This document shows, piece after piece, positions 1 through 6,430 of a DNA stretch of 8,182 nt. The notes under the pieces were generated by a model that saw nothing but the letters and a program-made list of their open reading frames with translations, was not told the DNA's origin and ran no database searches. The position numbers and the translations under genes were made by a program. The stretch spans positions 1 to 8,182 of the forward strand of contig DKLF01000012.1 of the NCBI GenBank assembly GCA_002455655.1, read 5' to 3'. The stretch's first letter is position 1. The number at the start of each line of letters is the position of its first letter. Source of the stretch: Oscillibacter sp. UBA6647. GTDB taxonomy: Bacteria; Bacillota; Clostridia; Oscillospirales; Oscillospiraceae.

Positions 1-25
1 GAAAAGCCCGCATAGCGGGCTTTTC
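1..25. terminator. Bidirectional rho-independent terminator
   Basis: Arms 1-11 (GAAAAGCCCGC) and 15-25 (GCGGGCTTTTC) are perfect reverse complements around a 3-base ATA loop. The stem has a GC core flanked by an A-run on one side and a T-run on the other, so it has terminator form on both strands. On the minus strand it lies about 215 bases past the recD2 stop and is the best candidate for the end of the yqfC-to-recD2 transcript. On the plus strand it would serve whatever gene lies left of the window, which cannot be seen. Confidence 0.8.
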
Positions 26-41
26 GGCTGAAATGCGTTAC

Positions 42-80
42 AACGCCTCACCGCCAGCCTTTGGCTGGCGGTGAGGCGTT
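42..80. repeat. 18-bp perfect palindrome, likely dispersed repeat
   Basis: Arms 42-59 and 63-80 are perfect 18-base reverse complements (left arm begins AACGCCTCACC, right arm ends GGTGAGGCGTT) with a TTT loop. It is stronger than an ordinary terminator and has no T-run directly after it on either strand. It sits between the recD2 terminator and the AT-rich palindrome at 117-154. The form suggests a REP-like or short palindromic intergenic element, but copy number cannot be judged because no second copy is in this window. Confidence 0.6.
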
Positions 81-116
81 CGTTTCGCGAGAGGGGTTTT
101 CCCGAAGTACACGCCG

Positions 117-154
117 CCGGGAAAAATAAATTTCAACTTATTTCGCCGTCCCGG
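117..154. repeat. AT-rich imperfect palindrome
   Basis: CCGGGA at 117-122 pairs with TCCCGG at 149-154, and inside it AAATAA (124-129) pairs with TTATTT (138-143), leaving unpaired bases on the right side. It is an AT-rich island in a very GC-rich stretch. Together with the palindromes at 1-25 and 42-80 it makes up most of the non-coding region downstream of recD2. I see no gene in 1-240; an open frame there runs straight through the palindromes and lacks family resemblance. Confidence 0.35.
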
Positions 155-240
155 GGGCGAAACTCTGCGAGGCGCGGGAAATGCAGGACGAGGAGCTTTT
201 GCACCTCTGTCGGACAGGTTGCCATATCTGGATGAACGGG

Positions 241-2457
241 TCAGTTCGCCGGGCAGTCCCCGCCGCACAGCCGCCATTTCAAACCGGAGTAGCGCCGCTG
301 ACGGCGGTCATTTTCCGCCATGGCGGCCACGGCGGAGTCGTCTCCCACCACAATCAAAAGCTCCCGCGCCCGGGTGAGGGCCGTGTACAGCACGCCCCGT
401 ACCATCAGCGCCGGGGCGGCGGGCATTGCCGCCAGAATCACCGCCCGGTATTCGCTGCCCTGCGCCTTGTGGACGGTCTGGGCATAGGCCAAATCCAGCT
501 CCGATAACTGGTCGGCGGCATAGGTACACACCCGGTCGTCAAACACCACTCGAAGCCACTCGCCGCCGGGGTCGATCTGGGCCACGCGGCCCACGTCGCC
601 GTTGAAAATGCCGGTGCCCATGCTGCCGTCGGTTTTTTGCCAGATCACGTCGTAGTCGTTCCGGGTCTGCATGATGCGGTCCCCTTCCCGGAAGACACGC
701 TCCCCCCACTGGCGCTGGCGCTTGTCCGGCGCGGGGGGATTCAGCGCCGCCTGAAGCAGGCGGTTCAGGTTTTCCGTGCCGCACTCGCCCTTGCGGGTGG
801 GGGAGAGGACCTGAATCTGGTCCGAAGGGACCCCCATCTTCTCCGGCAGGCGGGATTTGCACAGCTCCACCACGGTGCTCACCGCCCGGTCCGGGCTGCG
901 GCGCACCATGAAGAAAAAGTCGTTTTGGTCGTTGACAAACCGGGGCGGCTGCCCCAAATTCACCGCGTGGGCGTTGCGGATGATGGCGGACTGCTCCGCC
1001 TGACGGAAAACCTCTCGCAGAAACACCGTCTCCACCCGCTTGCTGCGAATGAGGTCGGAGAACACGTTCCCCGCCCCCACGGAGGGAAGCTGGTCCGCGT
1101 CTCCCACCAGCACCAGCCGGGTACCGGGGCGCAGCGCCCGCAGCAGTGCCGCGAAGAGGGACACATCCACCATGCTCATCTCGTCCAAAATCACCGCGTC
1201 CGCTTCCAACGGCTCCTTTTCGCACTTGGCAAAGGCGGCCTCCCGGGTGGTTTCGTTCCATGTCACTCCAAGCAGCCGATGGATGGTCTGGGCCTCCAGT
1301 CCGCCGGACAGCTCGCCCATCCGCTGGGCGGCGCGGCCGGTAGGCGCCGCCAGCAGCACATCCAGCCCCATCCGCTGAAACAGGGACACGATGCCCCGCA
1401 CGGCGGTGGTTTTTCCCGTGCCCGGTCCGCCGGTGAGGATGAGGACGCCCGTCTGCGCCGCCAAAGCCACGGCCTGCCGCTGTTGCTGGGCATAGGTAAT
1501 TCCCTGGGCCTGTTCGATTTCTGCAATCACCTTGTCCGGGTTCCGGCCACGGTCCGCGTCGGCAGACAGAAGCGCCAGAAGACGGGCGCAGGAGCCTACC
1601 TCCGCCTCCCACAGGCGGCGGAGGTAGCAGGCGGAAACGTTTGCCACCTGCTCCTGCACCACCGCGCCTCTGGCGCGGAGATCGTCCACTGCCTTTTCCG
1701 CAAGGTCGGCTTCGCAGTTTAAAAGCTGGGACGTGGCGGCGGTCAGCTTGCTGCGGGGGAGAAAGACGTGGCCGTTGCCCTCGTTGTGGTTCAGCTCAAA
1801 AATCACCGCAGCCTGAAGCCGCGCGTCGCTGTCAGCGGCAATGCCAAGGCTCATGGCGATTTCATCCGTGGCGGAGAAAGGCACGCCGCACTCGTCGGAG
1901 GAGAGAATGTAGGGATTGGACCGCACGGCCTCCAGCGCCCCGTCTCCATGGAGCTTGCGCAGCAAAATGGCAAGGGCGGGAGAGAGGCCGTACTGCGCCA
2001 GAAACGCCATCAGCCGCCGCAGGCCCATTTGCAAACGGAAGCTCTCGCCGATTTCCCGGGCCTTCTTTTCGGTGATGCCCCGCAGACAGGTAAGTCGTCC
2101 CGGGTCCCGCTCCAATATGTCCAGCGTTTCTTCTCCAAACCGGTCCACGATGGCCCGGGCGGTGGCAGGGCCAACGCCCTTACAGATCCCGGAGGAGAGG
2201 TAGTTAAGAATCTCGTCAACCTCTTCGGGAAGGCGGCGTTCCAACTCCAGCGCCTTGAGCTGCTCTCCGTGCTGGGGGTGAGTTTCCCACACGCCGTTCA
2301 CCGTCAGGTGTTCGCCGGGGGCCACGCAGGGAATGCAGCCCACCACCGTGTAAAGTTCCCCCTCCTCCGTCACAAGCCGCAGGACGGTATAGCCGTTGTC
2401 GGCATTTTGAAAAATGAGGCTATGTACCGTGCCGTCCAGGCAGCAGAGTTCGTCCAT
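241..2457 (-). CDS. recD2: ATP-dependent RecD2-type DNA helicase
   Basis: Superfamily 1B 5'-3' DNA helicase of the RecD2 (RecD/TraA) type. In Firmicutes it works without RecBC, in replication-fork maintenance and recombinational repair. The 738-aa product has the family's usual length. An OB-like N-terminal region (about 1-75) is followed by helix-hairpin-helix segments (GVGPATA near 95; LRGITEKKA near 125-133). The helicase motifs follow in order: Q-motif region 322-328, Walker A GGPGTGKTT (343-351), Ia APTGRAA (371-377), Walker B LDEMSMVD (424-431), III VGDADQLPSVGAG (451-463), IV REVFRQ (481-486), V TVHKAQGSEY (661-670) and VI YTALTRA (691-697). All catalytic motifs look intact. The frame stays open to 2580, but that extension overlaps the 3' end of the upstream gene. 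The ATG at 2457, followed by the family-like MDELCCLDGTVHSLIFQN, has an AAGGA about 12 bases upstream and leaves a 40-base gap. It is the last gene of the leftward cluster. Confidence 0.95.
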   Translation of the reverse strand: MDELCCLDGTVHSLIFQNADNGYTVLRLVTEEGELYTVVGCIPCVAPGEHLTVNGVWETHPQHGEQLKALELERRLPEEVDEILNYLSSGICKGVGPATARAIVDRFGEETLDILERDPGRLTCLRGITEKKAREIGESFRLQMGLRRLMAFLAQYGLSPALAILLRKLHGDGALEAVRSNPYILSSDECGVPFSATDEIAMSLGIAADSDARLQAAVIFELNHNEGNGHVFLPRSKLTAATSQLLNCEADLAEKAVDDLRARGAVVQEQVANVSACYLRRLWEAEVGSCARLLALLSADADRGRNPDKVIAEIEQAQGITYAQQQRQAVALAAQTGVLILTGGPGTGKTTAVRGIVSLFQRMGLDVLLAAPTGRAAQRMGELSGGLEAQTIHRLLGVTWNETTREAAFAKCEKEPLEADAVILDEMSMVDVSLFAALLRALRPGTRLVLVGDADQLPSVGAGNVFSDLIRSKRVETVFLREVFRQAEQSAIIRNAHAVNLGQPPRFVNDQNDFFFMVRRSPDRAVSTVVELCKSRLPEKMGVPSDQIQVLSPTRKGECGTENLNRLLQAALNPPAPDKRQRQWGERVFREGDRIMQTRNDYDVIWQKTDGSMGTGIFNGDVGRVAQIDPGGEWLRVVFDDRVCTYAADQLSELDLAYAQTVHKAQGSEYRAVILAAMPAAPALMVRGVLYTALTRARELLIVVGDDSAVAAMAENDRRQRRYSGLKWRLCGGDCPAN

Positions 2458-2497
2458 GCCGTTTCGTCTTCCTTTTCTCCAGTGTGATTGCGGCGGC

Positions 2498-2818
2498 TCA
2501 GAAAAAGTGCAAATCCTTTGCCTCCACCAGCTCCACGTTGCGGCGCAGGTGGCAGAAGTATTCCGCCGTCTGCCGTGCATCCTCGGTTATCCCGCAGTCC
2601 ACCAGCATAATTTTTGCCGAGGGCAGAGTGTGCCGGGTGCGCAGCAGCTCCCGCAGGTCGGCTTCCAGCGTGGGGGCGTCGCCTTGCAGAGGGAGAAGCA
2701 GCCGCACCTCCGGATTGCGGCACCTGCCGGGAAGGAACGCCCCGACGACCAGCCAGACGCAGGTCGTTATCCCCACCGCGGACAGAAATGCGAGAACGCC
2801 ATCCTGAATGAGTTCCAT
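2498..2818 (-). CDS. Single-pass membrane protein with GT2-like segment
   Basis: Not recognised as a named family. The 106-aa product begins with one hydrophobic segment (about residues 7-29, no charged residues from 7 to 29), then a basic turn (GRCRNPE) and a soluble part of about 75 residues. Residues 37-90 (VRLLLPLQGDAPTLEADL..., then KIMLVDCGITEDARQTA) resemble the first beta-alpha-beta unit of family-2 glycosyltransferases, where the pattern is PxxNEE...LxxxLxSLL...EIIVVDDGSTDxT. However, the protein stops before any DxD metal site or acceptor domain, so glycosyltransferase activity is unlikely; the fold may be kept for binding, or the match may be chance. The start is supported by GAGGTGA five bases before ATG. 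It lies between the 92-aa membrane protein and recD2, all on the minus strand, so it is probably co-transcribed. The coding call is firm; function is unknown. Confidence 0.75.
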   Translation of the reverse strand: MELIQDGVLAFLSAVGITTCVWLVVGAFLPGRCRNPEVRLLLPLQGDAPTLEADLRELLRTRHTLPSAKIMLVDCGITEDARQTAEYFCHLRRNVELVEAKDLHFF

Positions 2819-2860
2819 ACTATCACCTCAGGACAGTGTATGCAAAAGTGGGTCCGGCGG

Positions 2861-3139
2861 TCAGTCCTGCGGCGCGTCAGGGAGGCTTGTCCCCGGGTTG
2901 TCCGACGCAGGGGAATTTTGCTGGGAAAGCAGCGTGTCCAGTTTTTTTTCGATGTCCTTCTGCTTGGCGTGAAGCTCGGTCAGCTTGATGTAAATGCAGG
3001 TCATAAAAGCGAAAAAGGCTGCTTGAGATACCAAGTTCCAAAGTGTTTCATCCGCAACACCCATCGCACCTATGCCAAAAAAAGCAAGAATGGTAAACAG
3101 AAGGTATACGATCCAAAGACCGATAAAATTCCCAACCAC
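2861..3139 (-). CDS. Small two-TM protein with coiled-coil tail
   Basis: Unrecognised 92-aa protein. Two hydrophobic segments (about 5-26 and 33-51) are followed by a charged helix likely to form a coiled coil (52-74, LTELHAKQKDIEKKLDTLL) and a Pro/Ser/Asp-rich, probably disordered tail (75-92). The layout recalls small phage-holin-like or membrane-scaffold proteins, but no motif assigns it. The start is a GTG nine bases after the ybeY stop, with AAGGTAGG just upstream inside the ybeY end. It lies in the same reading frame as ybeY, separated by TAG and three codons. Bases 3001-3120 within the gene are about 42% GC by my count, well below the neighbouring helicase and phoH genes, which hints at separate origin or relaxed constraint. 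The next possible start, Met26, would delete the first membrane segment. Confidence 0.65.
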   Translation of the reverse strand: MVGNFIGLWIVYLLFTILAFFGIGAMGVADETLWNLVSQAAFFAFMTCIYIKLTELHAKQKDIEKKLDTLLSQQNSPASDNPGTSLPDAPQD

Positions 3140-3148
3140 GGAATCCGC

Positions 3149-3652
3149 CTACCTTTCCAGACCCAGCTCCTTCATAATCTCTTCCTCCCGCGCCCGCATC
3201 TGAACCTTCATCGGCCCCTCGTCCAGATGGTCATAGCCCAGCAAATGCAGCGTGGAATGAACCGCGAGATACGCAAGTTCCCGCCGGTTTGAATGTCCGT
3301 ATTCCTTGGCCTGCGCCGCCGCCCGCTCCATAGAGATCACCATGTCTCCCAGAGGGAGCAGGCCGGTAAAATCCAGAAGGTCCCCGGCGGTTTCAGTTGT
3401 AGGCGGCTCGCCGGGTGTAAAGTCAAATTCGGGAAAGCTCAGAACATCCGTGGGGCTGGGGACCTTCCTCTGTTCCATATTGATTTTGCGAATGCCCGTG
3501 TCCCCGGTGAGGAGCACGTCCACCTCGCAGGGCAGGGTCACGCCCTCCATTCGGAGGGCGGTTTTAATTGCCTTGCGAACAAGGGCGCAGGTTTTCTCGT
3601 TGGAAGCGCCCGGCACGTCGGCGGTGACGGGGATATAATGGCTTTTTCTCAT
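3149..3652 (-). CDS. ybeY: Endoribonuclease YbeY, rRNA maturation factor
   Basis: UPF0054 zinc-dependent single-strand endoribonuclease involved in 16S rRNA 3'-end maturation and ribosome quality control in the cytoplasm. The 167-aa product is of family length. It carries the diagnostic metal-binding motif HxxxHLxGYDH at residues 132-142 (HSTLHLLGYDH; ligands H132, H136, H142), the upstream PTDVLSFP block (67-74) and GDMVIS (102-107). The ATG start overlaps the phoH stop in ATGA, so translation is coupled to phoH. A GGGAGAAAGG stretch lies about 10 bases upstream. In many Firmicutes ybeY is followed by dgkA, cdd and era; here it is followed by two small membrane proteins and recD2. Confidence 0.96.
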   Translation of the reverse strand: MRKSHYIPVTADVPGASNEKTCALVRKAIKTALRMEGVTLPCEVDVLLTGDTGIRKINMEQRKVPSPTDVLSFPEFDFTPGEPPTTETAGDLLDFTGLLPLGDMVISMERAAAQAKEYGHSNRRELAYLAVHSTLHLLGYDHLDEGPMKVQMRAREEEIMKELGLER

Positions 3653-4635
3653 AACCGTTTCGCCTTTCTCCCGGCGCTTTTCAGCCGGGCCAGCTCGTCC
3701 CGTTCATAGGCTTCCACAATCCGTTGGACCATGACGTGACGAACCACGTCCGCGTTGGTGAGCTGGCAGATGCCGATGCCCTCCACGCCCTGCAACACCC
3801 GGATGGCTTCCTTCAAGCCAGAAACCTTGTCGGAGGGCAGGTCAATCTGGGTCACGTCACCGGTGATGACGATTTTGGAACCAAAGCCCAGACGGGTCAG
3901 AAACATCTTCATTTGCTCCCGGCTGGTATTCTGGGCCTCGTCCAGAATAATGAAGCTGTCGTCCAACGTCCGGCCCCGCATATAGGCAAGGGGGGCCACC
4001 TCGATGTTTCCCCGCTCCAGATATTTCTGGTATGTCTCCGCGCCCAGCATATCAAACAGCGCGTCGTACAACGGGCGGAGGTAGGGGTCCACCTTGCTCT
4101 GCAAATCGCCGGGCAAAAAGCCCAGCCGCTCCCCGGCCTCCACAGCGGGGCGGGTGAGGATGATGCGGTTGACCTGCTTGTCCCGGAACGCCGCCACGGC
4201 GGCGGCCACCGCCAGGTAGGTCTTCCCTGTGCCCGCCGGGCCAACGCCTACGGTTATGGTGTTTTTCAGCACCGATTTAAGATACTGCTTCTGGCCGATG
4301 GTCTTGGGCTTCACGGGGCGGCCCTTGGCGGTGATGCACAGCACATCGCCGGTCAGCTCTGCAATCTGCCCCTCCTTGCCGGAGCGGACCAGAGAGATGA
4401 CGTACCGCACGTTTTGCTCTCCGATGGCCTCGCCCCGGGAGGACAGGGTCAAAAGCCCCTGCACGGCCTTGACGGCCAGCAGAACGTTCTCCGGCTCGCC
4501 GTCTACCCGCAGTTCCCCGTCCCGATTCACCACGGCCACTGAAAATTCCTGTTCCACCAGACGGATGTTTTCGTCAAAGGAGCCGAAAATGTTCACCGCC
4601 TGCTCCAGCCGCTCGATGCTGATTCGCTGTTCCAA
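3649..4635 (-). CDS. phoH: PhoH-like P-loop ATPase (PhoH/YlaK family)
   Basis: PhoH-family cytoplasmic ATPase related to the SF1 helicase core and usually encoded beside ybeY, suggesting a role in RNA metabolism. The biochemical target is not settled. With a TTG start at 4635 the product is 328 aa, the usual size. An N-terminal KH-like region (about 10-65, SFDENIRLVEQEFSVAVVNRDG...) precedes the ATPase domain: Walker A GPAGTGKT (132-139), TRPAVEAGERLGFLPGD (161-177), Walker B IILDEAQN (229-236) and TGDVTQIDLP (258-267). The frame is open to a TTG at 4782, but that extension is Pro/Gly/Ser-rich, unlike the family, and runs through a strong hairpin. The TTG at 4635 has GGGAG nine bases upstream and gives the typical MEQRISIE beginning. 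The stop overlaps the ybeY start (ATGA). Confidence 0.93.
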   Translation of the reverse strand: MEQRISIERLEQAVNIFGSFDENIRLVEQEFSVAVVNRDGELRVDGEPENVLLAVKAVQGLLTLSSRGEAIGEQNVRYVISLVRSGKEGQIAELTGDVLCITAKGRPVKPKTIGQKQYLKSVLKNTITVGVGPAGTGKTYLAVAAAVAAFRDKQVNRIILTRPAVEAGERLGFLPGDLQSKVDPYLRPLYDALFDMLGAETYQKYLERGNIEVAPLAYMRGRTLDDSFIILDEAQNTSREQMKMFLTRLGFGSKIVITGDVTQIDLPSDKVSGLKEAIRVLQGVEGIGICQLTNADVVRHVMVQRIVEAYERDELARLKSAGRKAKRL

Positions 4636-4655
4636 ATATGACCACTCCCGTTTGC

Positions 4656-4682
4656 CGGGCGGCGGCGCGTTCCCGCCGCCCG
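4656..4682 (-). promoter_or_regulatory. GC-rich hairpin in the phoH leader
   Basis: CGGGCGGCGG (4656-4665) and CCGCCGCCCG (4673-4682) are perfect 10-base reverse complements around a 7-base loop. The hairpin ends about seven bases before the GGGAG ribosome-binding site of phoH, and no U-run follows on the minus strand, so it does not look like a terminator. It could modulate phoH translation, protect a processed 5' end, or simply be an intergenic palindrome. Confidence 0.5.
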
Positions 4683-4742
4683 AATCTGAATGATGGTTTC
4701 CCGCAGGGGAAGCCGACCGTCCCCCGGACGGCGGTAAACTAA

Positions 4743-4748
4743 ATTGTA
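4743..4748 (-). promoter_or_regulatory. Possible -10 element of a phoH promoter
   Basis: On the minus strand TACAAT occurs in the AT-richer part of the yqfD-phoH gap, about 107 bases before the phoH start. The -35 at 17 bases upstream (near TTTCCT) is a poor match to TTGACA. A promoter here would make phoH-ybeY-recD2 independent of sporulation control, which makes biological sense, but the sequence support is thin. Confidence 0.22.
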
Positions 4749-4876
4749 AAGGAAATCGCCTTGAAAGGAAAGTATTCCCCAAAGTGCTCCAAGGAAAACT
4801 CTGTAAAGGGGCGCCAATAAGAAGAAAAACGCAAAAAGGTGAACCGAAAAGCGGCTTTAAGCCATCGGAGGGCCGG

Positions 4877-6067
4877 TTATTCCGATGCCGCTTCCAGCGG
4901 CACGGTGCGGCCGATTTCTTCCACGCACTCCGCCGTCAGTGTGACGCGCAGTACATCGCCCGTTTGTCGGGAGGAAACGAGCGTGGAGCGGATTTCGCCG
5001 TCCTGCCCCATCAAAGAGGCGAGATACGCGGTGAGCGCCGCTCCTCCCGCAGCCTCTGTCTCCTGAGCTGAGCGGGTTTGAACCGTGGGCTTGAAGGGGC
5101 GGTAAGTCTCCGTCTCCACCGTCACGGGCAGGGACAGACCGAACAGGGATACCCGCTGCCGTGTGACCATTTTATCATAGAATGCCCCAAAATAGCTACT
5201 GTTTCCATAGAATTTTATCCGCTGGGTTCCGAGAATCAGGGACCGGCGCGTCTCCTCCTTCCCAGCGGCGCTGTTTTTCGATATTGTCAGGGGGAAATTT
5301 GCTTCCAGCCGATACCATGTTCTGGCAGTGATGGAGCCTGCCGCCGTGGTAATCCGGGCGCCAAAGGTGTCCAAATCCTCAATGCCGGAGATTAAAAGCT
5401 GGTCCTTTTCCACGGTGTCGCCGACGCTGACGCACTTTTTCCCCAAAAAGGCGTGAACCTCCAGCACAAGACCGTCCCGCCGGGCCGTCACGTTGCAGGG
5501 GGCGCGGCGGTCTACCGGCTCCGGCGCGGCAACCCGCTCCCGTACCTGCACATAAGCCCGGCAGCCGGAGACGTTGACCGTCAGCCAGCTCAGGTCCGGG
5601 AGTTCCAGGAGGATGTGGTTTCGTAAGTCTTCTCCGTCTATGGAAAAGCCGAAGGTGCCGAAGCCCACGCCGTTTTCTTCCAGCGCTCGCAGAATTTCTT
5701 CCTCCGGCACTGTCACAGCGCCGTCCACTGTAATCTCCCAGATGAAAAAGCTGCTGAAAAACAGCCCCAGAGCGCAGAGGACCAGCCCCGCCGCCAGCGC
5801 TTGCCGACGGCGGAACTTCCCCATGAAAAAGGGCGCGCCCTCCCGCTTTTGTACGTGAAGCGTGCAGTCAAGGTTCCGAACCAGCAGCCGCAAAACCCGG
5901 AAATCCCGCCGGGAGAGCACGCAGAGAAATGCGTCCGGGCTTTCCCAGCGCACGTCCCACAGCTCCAGTCTTCGCTGTGCGGCGAGATTCAAAATCCGCT
6001 CCGGGAAGGAGCTTTTCACCCGCAGCCGCACCTGCCCCCGCAGGCGGTTTACCAGTTCGTCAAGCAT
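4877..6067 (-). CDS. yqfD: Sporulation membrane protein YqfD
   Basis: YqfD-family sporulation protein, expressed in the mother cell and needed for normal spore development in Bacillus; its molecular role is unclear. The 396-aa product matches the family length. It has a soluble N-terminal part (1-88) rich in basic residues, one transmembrane segment (about 91-110, LAAGLVLCALGLFFSSFFIW) followed by EITVDGAVTVPEEEILRALEENGV, which is typical of the family just outside the membrane, and a long extracytoplasmic domain. Within that domain DGLVLEVHAFLGKKCVSVGDTVEKDQLLISG (about 198-228) resembles the lipoyl/hybrid-motif turn found in YqfD proteins. The ATG start overlaps the yqfC stop by eight bases, with GGGTGA upstream, so the pair is translationally coupled. 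A 241-base non-coding gap follows before phoH. Over 4842-4870 that gap has only weak hairpins followed by T-runs, so termination after yqfD is possible but not convincing. Confidence 0.92.
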   Translation of the reverse strand: MLDELVNRLRGQVRLRVKSSFPERILNLAAQRRLELWDVRWESPDAFLCVLSRRDFRVLRLLVRNLDCTLHVQKREGAPFFMGKFRRRQALAAGLVLCALGLFFSSFFIWEITVDGAVTVPEEEILRALEENGVGFGTFGFSIDGEDLRNHILLELPDLSWLTVNVSGCRAYVQVRERVAAPEPVDRRAPCNVTARRDGLVLEVHAFLGKKCVSVGDTVEKDQLLISGIEDLDTFGARITTAAGSITARTWYRLEANFPLTISKNSAAGKEETRRSLILGTQRIKFYGNSSYFGAFYDKMVTRQRVSLFGLSLPVTVETETYRPFKPTVQTRSAQETEAAGGAALTAYLASLMGQDGEIRSTLVSSRQTGDVLRVTLTAECVEEIGRTVPLEAASE

Positions 6068-6353
6068 CTGTTTTCACCCATTCCACCCGCTCTATCGCTC
6101 CGCCGATGCGCAGTTCCTCCCCCGTCAGGGCCTCCAGCGTCAGGCACTTGCCGGAGACGCGCAGGATACCGCAGGGGGTGTTTATGTCGATGCTCTGGTC
6201 ACTGTAAGCCAAAATGCCGCTGTGGTGTTCCACAAACAGCCGCCGGTCTCCAATCATTTCCAAATGGCACAGTCCCGCCACTACGTCGCCGGGAAGGTCA
6301 AACAGCTCCGCCAGCTCCGTCAGCGGCGTGTCCCGCCGCTTGCGCTTTTCCAT
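6060..6353 (-). CDS. yqfC: Sporulation protein YqfC (YabP family)
   Basis: Small sporulation protein of the YabP/YqfC family (97 aa, usual length about 90-100), made in the mother cell and almost always encoded directly before yqfD. The family pattern is visible throughout: DLPGDVVAGLCHLEMIGDRRLFVEHHSGILAYSDQSIDINTPCGILRVSGKCLTLEALTGEELRIGGAIERVEW, that is, an early LP.DV block, a central (I/V)E(N/H)H.GIL.Y block and a late G..L.(I/L)..LT.EE(L/I).I.G.I block. The frame is open upstream to 6434, but the ATG at 6353 has GAGGTGA five to six bases upstream and gives the family start; the extra 27 residues would run through two hairpins. It overlaps yqfD by eight bases and is the first gene of the leftward cluster. 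Confidence 0.92.
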   Translation of the reverse strand: MEKRKRRDTPLTELAELFDLPGDVVAGLCHLEMIGDRRLFVEHHSGILAYSDQSIDINTPCGILRVSGKCLTLEALTGEELRIGGAIERVEWVKTDA

Positions 6354-6361
6354 CGTCTCAC

Positions 6362-6383
6362 CTCGCTCAACTCTATGAGCGAG
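6362..6383 (-). promoter_or_regulatory. Hairpin overlapping the yqfC ribosome-binding site
   Basis: On the minus strand CTCGCTCA and TGAGCGAG form an 8-bp stem with a 6-base loop. The downstream arm contributes GAG to the GAGGTGA Shine-Dalgarno of yqfC, so folding in RNA would partly hide it. The same bases also contain the candidate sigma-E -10, so as DNA this dyad could be an operator. Confidence 0.4.
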
Positions 6384-6398
6384 ATGAAGAAAACTTGC
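6370..6398 (-). promoter_or_regulatory. Candidate sigma-E-type promoter for yqfC
   Basis: On the minus strand GCAAGTT (6398-6392) and CATAGAGT (6377-6370) are separated by exactly 14 bases. These match 5 of 7 and 6 of 8 positions of the Bacillus sigma-E consensus (KMATATT and CATACAMT). Sigma-E control of yqfC is established in Bacillus. The leader would be only about 10 bases, which is short but includes the Shine-Dalgarno site. Confidence 0.33.
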
Positions 6399-6409
6399 CG
6401 GAGGGCAAG
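6394..6409. other. Small terminator-like hairpin in divergent region
   Basis: CTTGCC (6394-6399) and GGCAAG (6404-6409) form a 6-bp stem with a 4-base loop. T-rich runs follow on both strands (CTTTTTCC on plus, TTTTCTTC on minus). It may insulate the two divergent transcription units. On the minus strand its T-run overlaps the candidate sigma-E promoter. Confidence 0.35.
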
Positions 6410-6430
6410 CCTTTTTCCATACGATGGCAG

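Noticed and set aside
38..277. Open frame of 79 aa on the minus strand after recD2
   Set aside because: It runs through the 18-bp palindrome, is low-complexity Arg/Pro-rich, overlaps the recD2 end and has no family resemblance.
637..2487. Long plus-strand open frames (361 aa and 239 aa) opposite recD2
   Set aside because: Antisense shadows caused by high GC; His/Arg/Gly-rich products without domain patterns, while the minus frame has every helicase motif.
2458..2580. 41-residue N-terminal extension of RecD2
   Set aside because: It overlaps the well-supported 106-aa gene; the ATG at 2457 has a usable Shine-Dalgarno and gives the family-like start.
4636..4782. 49-residue N-terminal extension of PhoH from a TTG at 4782
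   Set aside because: Pro/Gly/Ser-rich and unlike the family; the TTG at 4635 has a better-spaced Shine-Dalgarno and gives the normal length.
4593..4817. 74-aa minus-strand frame between yqfD and phoH with a hydrophobic start
   Set aside because: TTG start without a ribosome-binding site, overlaps the phoH start, and its second half is the translated GC hairpin.
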